From SB15 sp964639245 (GTDB lineage Bacteria; Chloroflexota; Anaerolineae; Aggregatilineales; J027), in contig CAZXCU010000005.1 of NCBI GenBank assembly GCA_964639245.1, forward strand, positions 248,001-312,000: 64,000 bases of DNA, given 5' to 3'. Under the pieces are notes generated by a model. That model had not been told where the DNA came from, searched no databases, and worked only from the letters and a program-made list of their open reading frames with translations. The position numbers and the translations under genes were made by a program. How positions within the stretch are numbered: the stretch's first letter is position 1; every line of letters begins with the position of its first letter. Positions 17,827 to 28,000 of the stretch are shown piece after piece.

Positions 17827-18783
17827 ATGTTTGGCATGAGTATTAACCAAGAAGTTTTTGTCCAACAGGTACTCATTGGATTAACCATCGGCAGCTACTT
17901 AGCGCTGATTGCGCTGGGGTATACGATGGTCTATGGCATTATCGAATTAATTAACTTCGCGCATGGCGATTTATTTGCTTTTGGCTTTTTCATTTCCCTG
18001 ACTCTCTTTAGCTATTTCAATCCGACTGCCCCGCTTGGTGGTGCAGATTTATACCTGCTGCTGCCATTTATTTTGCTGGTGACGATGTTTCTGACGGGCA
18101 GTTTGAATGTGGTAATAGAACAAGTTGCTTATCGTCCTTTGCGAAAAGCGCCGCGCCTTGCCCCGCTTTTGACGGCGGTAGGGGTATCATTTGCACTAGA
18201 GGCTATTTTTGCGATTTGGAAGGGCGCAACACAAATTGCTTACCCCGATTATTTCCCCAAAGAGGATGTCCTGCGCGACTGGTTTGATTTAGAGCCTGTG
18301 ATTATTTTCTTTACGACCAAAGATGTCTTTTTGCTAGCGGTAACTATTCCTTTGATGATTGTCCTTTCAATTTTCATTGACCAGACGCGCATCGGAAAAG
18401 CCATGCGTGCCTGCGCCCAAGACCGCGAGGCCGCCGCGATGATGGGGATTAATGTCAACCGCGTGATCTCCATGACCTTTTTTATCGGAGGTGCGCTGGC
18501 GGGGGCAGCGGGTCTGGTCTGGGGGTTGTACATCAATTCCGGGCGCTTTTTGATGGGCTTTGAAGCGGGGTTGATGGCGTTTACCGCCGCCGTATTGGGC
18601 GGGATTGGCAACATTCGCGGCGCGGTGATTGGCGCGTTCATCATCGGAATGCTCAAAGCGATGAGCGATGGCTACATTGGCGGGGAATGGACTCGCGTGG
18701 TCATTTTTGGGATTCTGATTTTGCTGCTGGTGTTCCGTCCGTCCGGTATTCTCGGCTCTACCCAGTCCATTGAGAAAATTTAA
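17827..18783 (+). CDS. livH: Branched-chain amino-acid ABC transporter permease LivH
   Basis: This hydrophobic permease of about 318 residues has eight or so membrane helices. Family signatures are GYTMVYGIIELINFAHGD and the EAA-like cytoplasmic loop RACAQDREAAAMMGIN, with GKAMRACA before it. The frame is open back to a TTG at 17794, but that lies inside the terminator. ATG 17827, preceded by GGGAG, is the better start. The stop is followed by the LivM ribosome binding site. Confidence 0.92.
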   Translation: MFGMSINQEVFVQQVLIGLTIGSYLALIALGYTMVYGIIELINFAHGDLFAFGFFISLTLFSYFNPTAPLGGADLYLLLPFILLVTMFLTGSLNVVIEQVAYRPLRKAPRLAPLLTAVGVSFALEAIFAIWKGATQIAYPDYFPKEDVLRDWFDLEPVIIFFTTKDVFLLAVTIPLMIVLSIFIDQTRIGKAMRACAQDREAAAMMGINVNRVISMTFFIGGALAGAAGLVWGLYINSGRFLMGFEAGLMAFTAAVLGGIGNIRGAVIGAFIIGMLKAMSDGYIGGEWTRVVIFGILILLLVFRPSGILGSTQSIEKI

Positions 18784-18793
18784 GGAGGCCGTG

Positions 18794-20317
18794 ATGCAAT
18801 TCAACCAACTGCGACAAAATTTTGCGGCGCTCTCTGCCAATCAACAGCGTTTGGTCAGCGTGGGCGGGCTGATTTTAGCGACGGTGGCGATAGCCTTGTT
18901 AGAACAGACTTTCGACTCCGACATTTTGACCATGCTCTATCTCTCACTCATTTTTGTGACCAGCGTGTTCATTGCCCAACTACTTTTCAATACCCTGTTG
19001 ACTCTGCCCGCCGTGGCGCAAATTGTCATTGTCGGCGTGATCGCAATTGGTGCGCCGTTTGTCCTGCGCGAATTGGAACAGCTCAACGACACTGCGCTGC
19101 TGACTCAGGTGAACCGTGCCTTGATTTTTGTGGTGCTGGCACAGGGGCTGAATATTGTGGTCGGTTTTACCGGGTTGCTGGATTTAGGCTATGCAGCTTT
19201 TTTTGCGATTGGTGCGTATGCCTACGGGCTGCTGACATGGCCTAAACACGATATTGGCTTGAGTTTCTTTCTCGCTATCTGGGTGTGCATGGGTGCAGCC
19301 GCCGCGTTTGGCATGATTATCGGTACGCCGACTTTGCGCCTGCGCGGGGATTATCTGGCGATTGTGACGCTGGCCTTTGGCGAAATTATCCCTGCTTTGG
19401 TGCGTAATCTTGGCGATTTTTCGTTCTCCTTCCGCCCTGTGCATTACATCAATATTATCGCCTTTTTAGCCGGGCTGGCGGCGATAGGGACATTTTTAAA
19501 TTTGCTTGTTGGTTTTGTCGTTGTCAATCGAGAAGGGGAAGCAATTACCGCGCAGCAGCGCTTGCGAACCTTAGGGCGGGTAGCTGTGTTGGTGGCAGTT
19601 ACGGCGATTGCAGGCGCAATTGCGAGTGACCCGGATGTCAATGAAGCATCCTACGTCATCATTGAAGAATTGGAATTGACCGGTGGCAGTCAGGGGATGA
19701 CCCCACTGGATAAACCCAATTTTAGCTTGGTAGAACGCACGCTGAATTTAGAGGAAGACAGCCTTAAAGTTGGGGTCAATCCGACCTTCTGGTATTTTGC
19801 CATCATCATCACGGCGGGCATTGTGTTATTCGCCGCACGTCAATTAGATGACTCCCGCCTAGGACGGGCATGGAAAGCCATCCGCGAAGATGAAACGGCG
19901 GCTGATTTTATGGGGGTGGATCCCATCCGTACCAAACTGCTGGCCTTTGCGATTGGCGCATCGTTTTCGGGCTTGGCGGGGGCGGTATACGCCTCGATGT
20001 TGGGGGCGATTTTCCCCGAATTGTTCAAATTCCAAGTGTCGATTTTTCTATTGATTATTGTGGTGCTGAGTGGGCGTGGCAGTGTGTGGGGTGTGCTGGT
20101 TGGTGGCTTAATTATCTCGATTTTTGACGGGGTATTTTTAGCCCAAGTGCTGCCAGATGCGTTCCCGGATAGCAATGTTGAAAGTTTGCGCTGGGTGTTT
20201 TTCGGCATCGGGCTACTCGTCATTATGATTTTGCGTCCGCAAGGGCTGTTCCCCGGCAAAGGTACGGTCGGACTTTCGCAACCACGCCGCACAGCTGAAA
20301 ACATGGGAGGTGATTAA
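18794..20317 (+). CDS. livM: Branched-chain amino-acid ABC transporter permease LivM
   Basis: The second permease is about 507 residues, long for the family because of an N-terminal helical extension (about 1-100) and a non-membrane insert around 215-340 with an acidic loop. Core motifs are present: GFTGLLDLGYAAFFAIGAY and the EAA loop AWKAIREDETAADFMGV. ATG 18794 lies 5 bp after AAGGAGG (18782-18788), which decides the start over upstream codons. The stop overlaps the livG start as TAATG. Confidence 0.92.
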   Translation: MQFNQLRQNFAALSANQQRLVSVGGLILATVAIALLEQTFDSDILTMLYLSLIFVTSVFIAQLLFNTLLTLPAVAQIVIVGVIAIGAPFVLRELEQLNDTALLTQVNRALIFVVLAQGLNIVVGFTGLLDLGYAAFFAIGAYAYGLLTWPKHDIGLSFFLAIWVCMGAAAAFGMIIGTPTLRLRGDYLAIVTLAFGEIIPALVRNLGDFSFSFRPVHYINIIAFLAGLAAIGTFLNLLVGFVVVNREGEAITAQQRLRTLGRVAVLVAVTAIAGAIASDPDVNEASYVIIEELELTGGSQGMTPLDKPNFSLVERTLNLEEDSLKVGVNPTFWYFAIIITAGIVLFAARQLDDSRLGRAWKAIREDETAADFMGVDPIRTKLLAFAIGASFSGLAGAVYASMLGAIFPELFKFQVSIFLLIIVVLSGRGSVWGVLVGGLIISIFDGVFLAQVLPDAFPDSNVESLRWVFFGIGLLVIMILRPQGLFPGKGTVGLSQPRRTAENMGGD

Positions 20318-21105
20318 TGCCTGTTTTATTGGAAGCCAAAGGGGTCAGCAAACGCTTCGGTGGGTTAATCGCGGTAGATACGCTCGATTACACCGTTGAA
20401 ACCCGTTCTATCAACAGCATTATCGGGCCGAACGGCGCAGGCAAAACCACCTTTTTTAATGTCGTCACTGGCTACTACAAACCCACGACAGGTAAAGTGC
20501 TGTTTGATGGGCGTGAAATTAGCGGGCTGCGTCCAAACCGTCTCACACGGATTGGCATTGGGCGCACCTTCCAGACAATCCGCCTGTTTAACAACCTGAC
20601 GGCTCTTGAAAATGTGCTGATTGGGATGCACCATCGTTTGAAAGCCAATTTCATTGGGGACATTTTCAAACCGCCGAGTGTACGTGCCGAAGAAGCCTCT
20701 GCCCGTCAAGAAGCCACGGAATTGATTGAATATGTGGGGCTGAAAGGGCTGGAAGAAGAACTGGCTAAAAATATGTCCTACGGGTTACAGCGCCGTTTGG
20801 AAGTTGCCCGCGCTCTTGCCACCCATCCCAAATTGCTGCTGCTGGATGAACCCACCGCCGGGATGAACCCGAATGAAACACAGGACATGATTGTGTTCAT
20901 TCGGCGTTTGCGGGATGAGCGCGATTTAACCATTTTGCTGATTGAACATGACATGAAAGTCGTCATGACCATTTCGGATAAAGTCACGGTGTTGGATTAT
21001 GGGCAAAAAATCGCCGAAGGGCTGCCAGAGGAGATTCAACGCAATGAACGGGTGATTGAGGCATATTTAGGCCGTCGTGCGCTGGAGTTTTTGAAACATG
21101 GCTGA
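20317..21105 (+). CDS. livG: Branched-chain amino-acid ABC transporter ATP-binding protein LivG
   Basis: The 262-residue ATPase has Walker A GPNGAGKTT, a degenerate signature (MSYGLQRRLEVARAL) typical of LivG proteins, Walker B LLLLDEPTAGMN and the H-loop IEHDMKVV. It pairs with LivF to power the LivHM channel. It overlaps livF by 8 bp. Confidence 0.95.
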   Translation: MPVLLEAKGVSKRFGGLIAVDTLDYTVETRSINSIIGPNGAGKTTFFNVVTGYYKPTTGKVLFDGREISGLRPNRLTRIGIGRTFQTIRLFNNLTALENVLIGMHHRLKANFIGDIFKPPSVRAEEASARQEATELIEYVGLKGLEEELAKNMSYGLQRRLEVARALATHPKLLLLDEPTAGMNPNETQDMIVFIRRLRDERDLTILLIEHDMKVVMTISDKVTVLDYGQKIAEGLPEEIQRNERVIEAYLGRRALEFLKHG

Positions 21106-21823
21106 GAAAGTTCTGTTACAACTCGACAATGTACATACCTACTATGGAAATATCCACGCGCTGCACGGCATTAGCCTGACGGTGAATGAAGGCGAAATTG
21201 TTACGTTGATTGGCGCGAACGGGGCGGGGAAATCCACCACAATTCGCACCATTAGCGGGATTATGCACCCCCGCGAAGGCACCGTCTTGTTTGACGGAAC
21301 ACCCATTCACACAGTAGACGCGCACAAATTGGTCGGGCGCGGCATCGCCCAATCGCCGGAAGGACGGCGCATTTTCCCCCGGTTGACCGTGATGGATAAC
21401 CTTGAGATGGGCGCATATTTGCGGAATGACCGCAAGGTGATTCATTCGGATATGGAGAATGTCTTTAATTTGTTCCCGCGCCTGAAGGAACGTCGCCGCC
21501 AATATGCCGGAACACTTTCCGGCGGGGAACAACAGATGTTAGCCATCGGGCGGGCATTGATGGCACGTCCGCGTTTACTGCTGTTGGATGAACCTTCAAT
21601 GGGGTTAGCGCCGGTGCTGGTCGAAACCATTTTTGATACGGTGACGCGCATTAACAAAGAAAATGGCACGACGATTTTGCTGGTCGAACAAAATGCGCTG
21701 ATGGCGTTGGAAGTCGCTAGCCGGGGCTATGTGCTGCAAACCGGAACCGTGGTACTGCACGACAATGCCGATGCCCTGCTCAAAAATGAGATGGTGCGGA
21801 AGGTTTATCTCGGCGAGGAATAA
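21098..21823 (+). CDS. livF: Branched-chain amino-acid ABC transporter ATP-binding protein LivF
   Basis: The 241-residue ATPase has Walker A GANGAGKST, the LivF hallmark QSPEGRRIFPRLTV, signature LSGGEQQMLAIGRAL and Walker B LLLLDEPSMGLAP. It is the last gene of the transporter operon, with an inverted repeat beyond its stop. Confidence 0.95.
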   Translation: MAEKVLLQLDNVHTYYGNIHALHGISLTVNEGEIVTLIGANGAGKSTTIRTISGIMHPREGTVLFDGTPIHTVDAHKLVGRGIAQSPEGRRIFPRLTVMDNLEMGAYLRNDRKVIHSDMENVFNLFPRLKERRRQYAGTLSGGEQQMLAIGRALMARPRLLLLDEPSMGLAPVLVETIFDTVTRINKENGTTILLVEQNALMALEVASRGYVLQTGTVVLHDNADALLKNEMVRKVYLGEE

Positions 21824-21829
21824 TTAATA

Positions 21830-21861
21830 AAATATGTAGGGTTTTCTGGCCCTACATATTT
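21830..21861. terminator. Inverted repeat between livF and the luciferase-like gene, bidirectional terminator
   Basis: A 12-bp perfect inverted repeat (21830-21841 with 21850-21861) and 8-base loop, with AT-rich outer pairs, lies between two converging operons. Confidence 0.7.
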
Positions 21862-21873
21862 CCCCTCACAAAA

Positions 21874-22746
21874 TCAAGCACGTCTATCAATAAATGCTTT
21901 AAAATCCTGCATGGCTTGGATATGTTTCTGCGGGGTATCCAAACCCATGCCCATGGTGGTGATGCACACATGGGTTGCCCCTAATGCCTGCCAACCCTCG
22001 ATATAAGCCTGCCATGTGTTCTGGGGTTGGGTTTTCATGTGGATTCGCACATCATAACCAAAATCAGCCGGGTTGCGTCCGGCCTCTTGCAAATAACGAC
22101 GAATCGTTTCGATTTTGGGTTTGGCTTCTTCCGGCGACATGCTGTTGGGAATCCAGCCATCGCCTAGCCGTGCCATCCGCCGAAAAACCTCATCCACATA
22201 CCCCCCAAACCAGAGAGGAATGGGGCGCTGGACGGGTAGTGGATTTAAACCCGCATCCTCAACCGTGTGATATTGCCCGTGAAATGTGACCAGCGGCTTT
22301 GTCCACAGTTCTTTCATGAGGATGATTTGTTCTTCGCTGCGTTTGCCCCGATTATGAAAGTCATAACCCAGCGCATCATATTCGACCTTGTTCCAGCCTG
22401 TGCCAATTCCCAAACGCAGTCTACCATTGGACAAGACATCCAGTTCCGCCGCTTGTTTGGCAACCAGCACCGCCGGACGCTGCGGCAAAATCAGAATCCC
22501 CGTTACAAATTCGATTTTCTGGGTTAGCGCTGCCATATACGCATACATCACAAAGGGTTCATGGAACACATCGCGGTGGGTGTATGGCCCTTTCCACCCA
22601 CCGGGACGTTCGGGATTTGCACCCAATACATGGTCGTAGGCCAGCACATAATCCAAACCGATGCCTTCCGCCGTCTGGATGTAATCGCGGAGGGCAATCG
22701 GGTCACTGGTAAATTCATTTTGCGGGAAAACCACCCCAAATTTCAT
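21874..22746 (-). CDS. LLM-class flavin/F420-dependent oxidoreductase
   Basis: This 290-residue luciferase-like TIM-barrel protein opens MKFGVVFPQNEF, with DYVLAYDHVLG, LGIGTGWNKVEYDALG and PIWFGG-like features (RPIPLWFGGY). These fit the F420-dependent TIGR03619-type group. The substrate cannot be read from sequence. It is the last gene of the methionine operon, 14 bp after the homocysteine methyltransferase/MTHFR gene, which raises the possibility of a one-carbon or folate-linked reductase role, since methylenetetrahydromethanopterin reductase belongs to the same superfamily. That link is only an inference from position. Confidence 0.85.
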   Translation of the reverse strand: MKFGVVFPQNEFTSDPIALRDYIQTAEGIGLDYVLAYDHVLGANPERPGGWKGPYTHRDVFHEPFVMYAYMAALTQKIEFVTGILILPQRPAVLVAKQAAELDVLSNGRLRLGIGTGWNKVEYDALGYDFHNRGKRSEEQIILMKELWTKPLVTFHGQYHTVEDAGLNPLPVQRPIPLWFGGYVDEVFRRMARLGDGWIPNSMSPEEAKPKIETIRRYLQEAGRNPADFGYDVRIHMKTQPQNTWQAYIEGWQALGATHVCITTMGMGLDTPQKHIQAMQDFKAFIDRRA

Positions 22747-22760
22747 ATTTTTAGACTGTC

Positions 22761-24632
22761 CTATGCAGGCGAAGGAATCGCCAATATATCCACAACTTCT
22801 GCGGCAAGATAGTAGCGTCCAAACGGCGGCATGAGATAGGCCCCCTGTGCCAAGTTTTTAATTTCGAGGAGCAGTTCTTGGGCAATTTGAATCCCCTCCG
22901 CTTCACTGTTGCTGGTGGTGTGCATCCGTTGACGCAGAGCATCGGGAATAATAATGCCCGGCACTTCATTGTGCAAAAATTCGGCATGACGCGGTGTATA
23001 CAGGGGCAGCAACCCCACCACGAGTGGCTTCTCAAGCGGTTCGCTGTAAAAGCCCTCGTAAGCGCGGCGGAACTCCTCAATTTTCTGCGGTTCAAAAACG
23101 GGCTGGGTCAGGAAAAAGTCTGCACCGCTTTCGATTTTTTTACGGGTGAGCTTGAGTTCCTTTTCCATTTCGACGGGCGCAAGATTCAGCGCCGCAGCTA
23201 CTGTGAAATTGGTGGAACGGCCTAAGGAATTGCCCGCGTAATCTTCCCCGCAGTTGAAGCGCTCATGAATTAGGCTCATCAAACTGGTCGGGACAACATC
23301 ATGGGTATCGAAGGCTTCCGGGTAATCGCCGATTTTGGTGGGGTCGCCCATGGTGACAAAAATATTGCGGATATTCAGGGCATGGGCAGCCAGCAAATCA
23401 CCCTGTACGCGCAGCAGATTGCGCCCTCGCACGGGGAAATGCAGTACCGTTTCCATTTCGACCTGCTGCTGAATCAAATGCGCTACTGCCCAAGGACTCA
23501 TCCGCATTCGTGCTAAGGGTGAATCGGATACATCGATGAAATTAACGCCGGCATCGCGCAGCATTTCAACCGCCGCCACCACCCGTTCGGCGGTGCTGCC
23601 ACGCGGCGGCGCAACTTCGACAGTGGTAATAAATTCACCTGCCCTGAGTTTCTGGGCAAGCTGTGTTGGCTGTTCGATGGGCGCTTCAATGACCAGTTCT
23701 TCTTTTTTCGGAACGATGATCACTGTTGAAGTCGGACGCGCTTCATCATCAAGGGCTTCACGCATGGCTTTAATGTGGGCGGAGGTTGTGCCACAGCACC
23801 CGCCAATCACCGACGCGCCCGCCTCCGCAAAAGCAAGGGCATATTCACCGAAATATTCAGGGGTAGCAGGGTAGACCATGCGCCCACCGACCTGTTCAGG
23901 CCAGCCTGCGTTTGGATAGACCGCCAATTTTTGAGCAGGCGCGATGCTCCGCATGATGCTGATGAGGCGTAGCAGTTGGGCAGGGCCGGTGCTGCAATTC
24001 ACCCCGATCACATCCGCGCCCGTATTCATCAGTGCATCGGCAACATGGGCGGCTGTATCCCCTAAGAGCGTGCGGTCATCCCGATTAAACGTCAGCGTGG
24101 CGATGATAGGAATATCGGCTTTTATATCCCGCGCTGCTTGCACCGCAATCCCAATTTCTTTGGGGTCGCTGAATGTCTCCAGTTGGATGATGTCCACCCC
24201 CGCAAAAATCAGCGTGGCGATTTGTTTACGGAAGGCATTGTAGGCATTGTCCTCGCTAATCCGTCCGACGGGCGAAATCCATGCCCCTAGCGGGCCAACC
24301 GACCCCGATAGATAAACGTGCGCCGCGCCCAAGTCCTGAATCACCTGCCGCGCCAGTTCGACTCCGGCCTCATTGATTTCCACCGTTTGCGCGTGTAGTC
24401 CCACTTTGCCAAGTTTGAAATCGTTGGCGCTGAAGGTGTTGGTTTCGATAATTTCCGCGCCCGCTTCAATATAATGGCGGTGGATGCTGGCGACCAGCGA
24501 CGGATCATTCACATTGATGCTCTCAAAATTGTGACCGAGTTTGACCCCCGCCTGATGCAGCATCGTTCCCATCGCCCCGTCTGCCAGAATCGGTTTTTGG
24601 GCAAGACGTTCTAAAAAGGGTATGTTTGCCAT
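22761..24632 (-). CDS. yitJ: Bifunctional homocysteine S-methyltransferase / 5,10-methylenetetrahydrofolate reductase
   Basis: This is a 623-residue fusion. The N-terminal 300 residues are a homocysteine-binding barrel (DGAMGTMLHQAG; zinc cysteines in GVNCSTGP and GGCCGTT). Residues about 320-620 are a flavin MTHFR barrel (TTVEVAPPRGS, NIFVTMGDPTKIGDYP, FFLTQPVFEP). Proteins of this YitJ type make methyl-THF and may transfer a methyl group to homocysteine. The N-terminal domain resembles the first module of MetH encoded upstream. The start is an ATG 12 bp after the zinc-ribbon gene. It lies in a SAM-riboswitch operon, which suits methionine synthesis. Confidence 0.93.
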   Translation of the reverse strand: MANIPFLERLAQKPILADGAMGTMLHQAGVKLGHNFESINVNDPSLVASIHRHYIEAGAEIIETNTFSANDFKLGKVGLHAQTVEINEAGVELARQVIQDLGAAHVYLSGSVGPLGAWISPVGRISEDNAYNAFRKQIATLIFAGVDIIQLETFSDPKEIGIAVQAARDIKADIPIIATLTFNRDDRTLLGDTAAHVADALMNTGADVIGVNCSTGPAQLLRLISIMRSIAPAQKLAVYPNAGWPEQVGGRMVYPATPEYFGEYALAFAEAGASVIGGCCGTTSAHIKAMREALDDEARPTSTVIIVPKKEELVIEAPIEQPTQLAQKLRAGEFITTVEVAPPRGSTAERVVAAVEMLRDAGVNFIDVSDSPLARMRMSPWAVAHLIQQQVEMETVLHFPVRGRNLLRVQGDLLAAHALNIRNIFVTMGDPTKIGDYPEAFDTHDVVPTSLMSLIHERFNCGEDYAGNSLGRSTNFTVAAALNLAPVEMEKELKLTRKKIESGADFFLTQPVFEPQKIEEFRRAYEGFYSEPLEKPLVVGLLPLYTPRHAEFLHNEVPGIIIPDALRQRMHTTSNSEAEGIQIAQELLLEIKNLAQGAYLMPPFGRYYLAAEVVDILAIPSPA

Positions 24633-24644
24633 CTCACCTCTCCT

Positions 24645-25004
24645 CTAGTAGCGGCGAATAAAGCGGGCAAAACGCTGATGACAGCGATTTTTACACACAA
24701 AAAACAATCCCAACAAACGGTTGCCGCCCACCAGAACCGCCTTGTCCTTGCAATATGGACAGGCAATTTCATAATGGCGATGGGTGGCGGCCTCCAACGG
24801 GTCACAGGCAAAAAGCGGGTCAATTGCGAGGGCATCCAACTGTGTTGAATCGCAGTGGATGCAGCGATAGACCAGATTCTCACCATCATAACCTTCACAC
24901 GGGCAACGTTCGCCACAGATTGAACAGGTGACGGGTTGCGCCACCAGTTCAAAGGTCAGGTCAGCCGCAAATTCGGTATAGGGCAGCGCGATGGTTTTTT
25001 CCAT
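24645..25004 (-). CDS. Zinc-ribbon protein of unknown function
   Basis: The 119-residue protein has several Cys pairs: CSIC and CPC, then CIHC, then CPYC and a final C-x3-C (CKNRC), enough for two zinc ribbons. I do not recognise a named family. It sits 2 bp after metH and 12 bp before the MTHFR fusion gene in the SAM-regulated operon, so it may serve methionine or one-carbon metabolism, for example as a metal or redox accessory. That role is a guess from position. Confidence 0.75.
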   Translation of the reverse strand: MEKTIALPYTEFAADLTFELVAQPVTCSICGERCPCEGYDGENLVYRCIHCDSTQLDALAIDPLFACDPLEAATHRHYEIACPYCKDKAVLVGGNRLLGLFFVCKNRCHQRFARFIRRY

Positions 25005-25006
25005 GA

Positions 25007-28000
25007 TTAACCCGATACCAACTGTTCCACACGACTCACGCCTACGCTGTAATATTTCGCGTTGGGGTGATGCACCACAATCGCGGCAGTAGATTGTTCC
25101 GGCACCAGTTGATAGGCGCTGGTGAGTTCCATCCCCAATTCCGTAATTGCCTGCGGCAGCAAACTGAAGACAATCTGATGGTCTTCTAAATCCGGGCAGG
25201 CCGGATACCCCCAGCTATAGCGCAGACCGCGTGTTTCGGGAATGTTCATCTCGCGGTTAATATGCCGATTCATGTAGGTAGCGGTGGCTTCGGCGGTCTG
25301 AACCGCTAACCCGTGAAAGAAATAACCTTCGCTGTATTCGCCTTTGGCTTGGAATTCGTCAAACACCTCGGTTGCCCGTTGTCCCGCCGTCACAATTTGT
25401 AACGGGCAAACATCCACCTTACCGCCCTCCACCGGGGCAAAATAATCGCTGAGACACAGCAAATCTTGGTCTGGCTGGCGTGGAAAGGTAAAACGGTACT
25501 GTTCCTCTAAAATCCTGTCCGCCACGTATTTTTCAACGTTGAAGACAATCAAATCGTCCCCATCCGCGTTAACCGGGAAAAAGCCATACACCGCTTTGGG
25601 TTGTAAGGTTTTGGTGCGAATCGCCTCTTTTTGCATCCGATACAAGCGTTCCTCAAATTCAGCTTGGAGTTTGTCCCATTCCGCACCGTGGGTATTTTTT
25701 GCGCCCCAGCTCAAGCGGTAGAGTTCCGGCTTATGCAGGTAAGGAAAGACATTTTCTAGCGGGATATAGCTGACCGTTTTTGCTCCCCAGAAGGGAGGAT
25801 TGGGAATATCCGGGGCAGGCGGGGTCGTGGAGCGTCCGTTGCTGCCGCGTACCGCTTTTGGGGTCGCTGCTTTGCCGATTTCCTGATAGCCCTCTGTTTT
25901 GACTTTTTCCATCAAACTTTGATAGGCCGATGGATTGATAATGGCATCCATCGTGTCCAGCCCTTCAAACGCATCGGCACAATAAAACACCCCCGGCTCA
26001 TAGGGTTCTTGAGAATCTTCTAGGAACAGGATTCTGCGTCCAAAACGGCGGTTGATGGCTGCCCCGCCAATCAACACCGGATACTTGAGTCCGCGTCGGG
26101 CTAGTTCATTCACAATCAGGGGCATTTGTTTGGAAGTGCTGACCAAAAGCGCACTTAACCCAATTGCATCGGCTTTGTATTCCTGTGCTGCTTCAATGAT
26201 CGTGTTGGCGGGAACTTGTTTGCCCAAGTCATGCACCGTGTAGCCGTTATTGGTCAAAATGGTTTTGACCAGATTTTTGCCAATGTCATGCACATCCCCG
26301 TAAACGGTTGCCAGAACGACTGTGCCTTTGGTGACACCCTCTTTTTTCTCTAGGAAATTTTCAAGGTAAGCGACGGATTTTTTCATCACCTCCGCGCTTT
26401 GCAGCACAAAGGGCAAAATCAATTCGCCAGCCCCGAACTTATCCCCCACTTCTTTCATCGCGGGCAGCAGCACATTGTTCAACACGGTCACTGCATCCTG
26501 ACGGGTTAAACACGCATCAATCAGCGCTTCAACCCCTTCTTTTTTGCGATGGACAATTTGCCAGTGGATGGCCTGTTCGGCGGTCATGTCTTTGGTGGGG
26601 TCAACCTGTTCTGCCCCACCCACTTTGACCTGATTTTCCTCGAAATAGTGAATATAATCTGCCAGCGCATTGGGGTGACGGTTAAAAATGAGATCTTCCG
26701 CCAATTTGCGTTGTTCGGCGGGAATTTCGGCATAGGGGGTGATATGCGCCGGATTGACAATCGCCATATCCAAGCCATATTGCACCGCTTGATACAAAAA
26801 GACGCTGTTTAAAACCGCCCGTGCCGCAGTCCCCAACCCGAAACTGACATTGCTCACCCCCAGACAGGTCAACACCCCCGGTAGTTCCTGTTTGATGAGT
26901 TTCAGCCCTTCCAGCGTTTCAATCGCGGAACTTGCCATTTCAACATCCCCGGTAGCAAGGGTGAAGGTCAAGTCATCAAAAATTAAATCTTCGGGGTGCA
27001 TCCCATACTCATGCACGGCAATATCATGAATTTTACGGGCCACCGTGAGTTTGTCTTGGGCAGTTTTTGCCATCCCGCCAATTTCACGGTCAATCGTCAT
27101 GCTCAGCACCGCCGCGCCATGTTTTTTGCAAATCGGCACAATCTTATCAATGCGTTCGCGCCCATTTTCAAGGTTGTTACCGTTGACAATCCCTTTGCCG
27201 GGATACAGCGCCAGTGCCGCTTCAACTACATCGGCTTCGGTGGTGTCAATCATAAGCGGTGCTTCGACCCCCATCGAAAGGAGTTTGACCACTTTTTCCA
27301 TCTGATTTTTTTCATCGTCGCGTTCGGTGAGTGCCACACAGACATCCAGAATATGTGCGCCACTGTCTACCTGACTGCGGGCAATTTCCAGAATGCCGTT
27401 GTAATCGTCTGCCAGCAAGAGTTGTTTGACTTTGCGGCTGCCCTGACTGTTGACCCGTTCACCCACCAGTGTGGGGCCGGGATTCTGCACCATCGAAGTT
27501 GCCCGCATCCCGGACGAAGCGAAATGTCCATATTCGCCCTGTGGTTGGTTGCGTACCACACCGGAATCTTTGACTTTCTGGACAATATGGGCAAGATGAT
27601 CGGGTGTTGTGCCACAGCACCCACCCACGACGCTCACGCCCCATTTGACAAATTCGGCTAGTTGTTCCGCCATCGGTTCGGGTTTCATCGGGTAGACGGC
27701 TTCGCCATCCACGTTAATCGGCAAGCCTGCGTTGGGCAGCACACTAATCGGGCGGGTGCTGTTTTCGACCAGATATTTAATCGGCGCACGCATGTATTCC
27801 GGCCCGGTGGAGCAGTTCAAGCCCAGCACATCCACGGGCAGCGATTCAAGGGTCGTGAGGGCGCTGGCAATATCCGTCCCCATGAGCATCCGCCCACTGG
27901 TATCCAGCGTAATCTGCACCTGCAAGGCAACCCGATTGCCGCTGTCCTCAAAATAGCGATTGATACCATGAATAGCGGCACGCACTTCCAGAATATCTTG

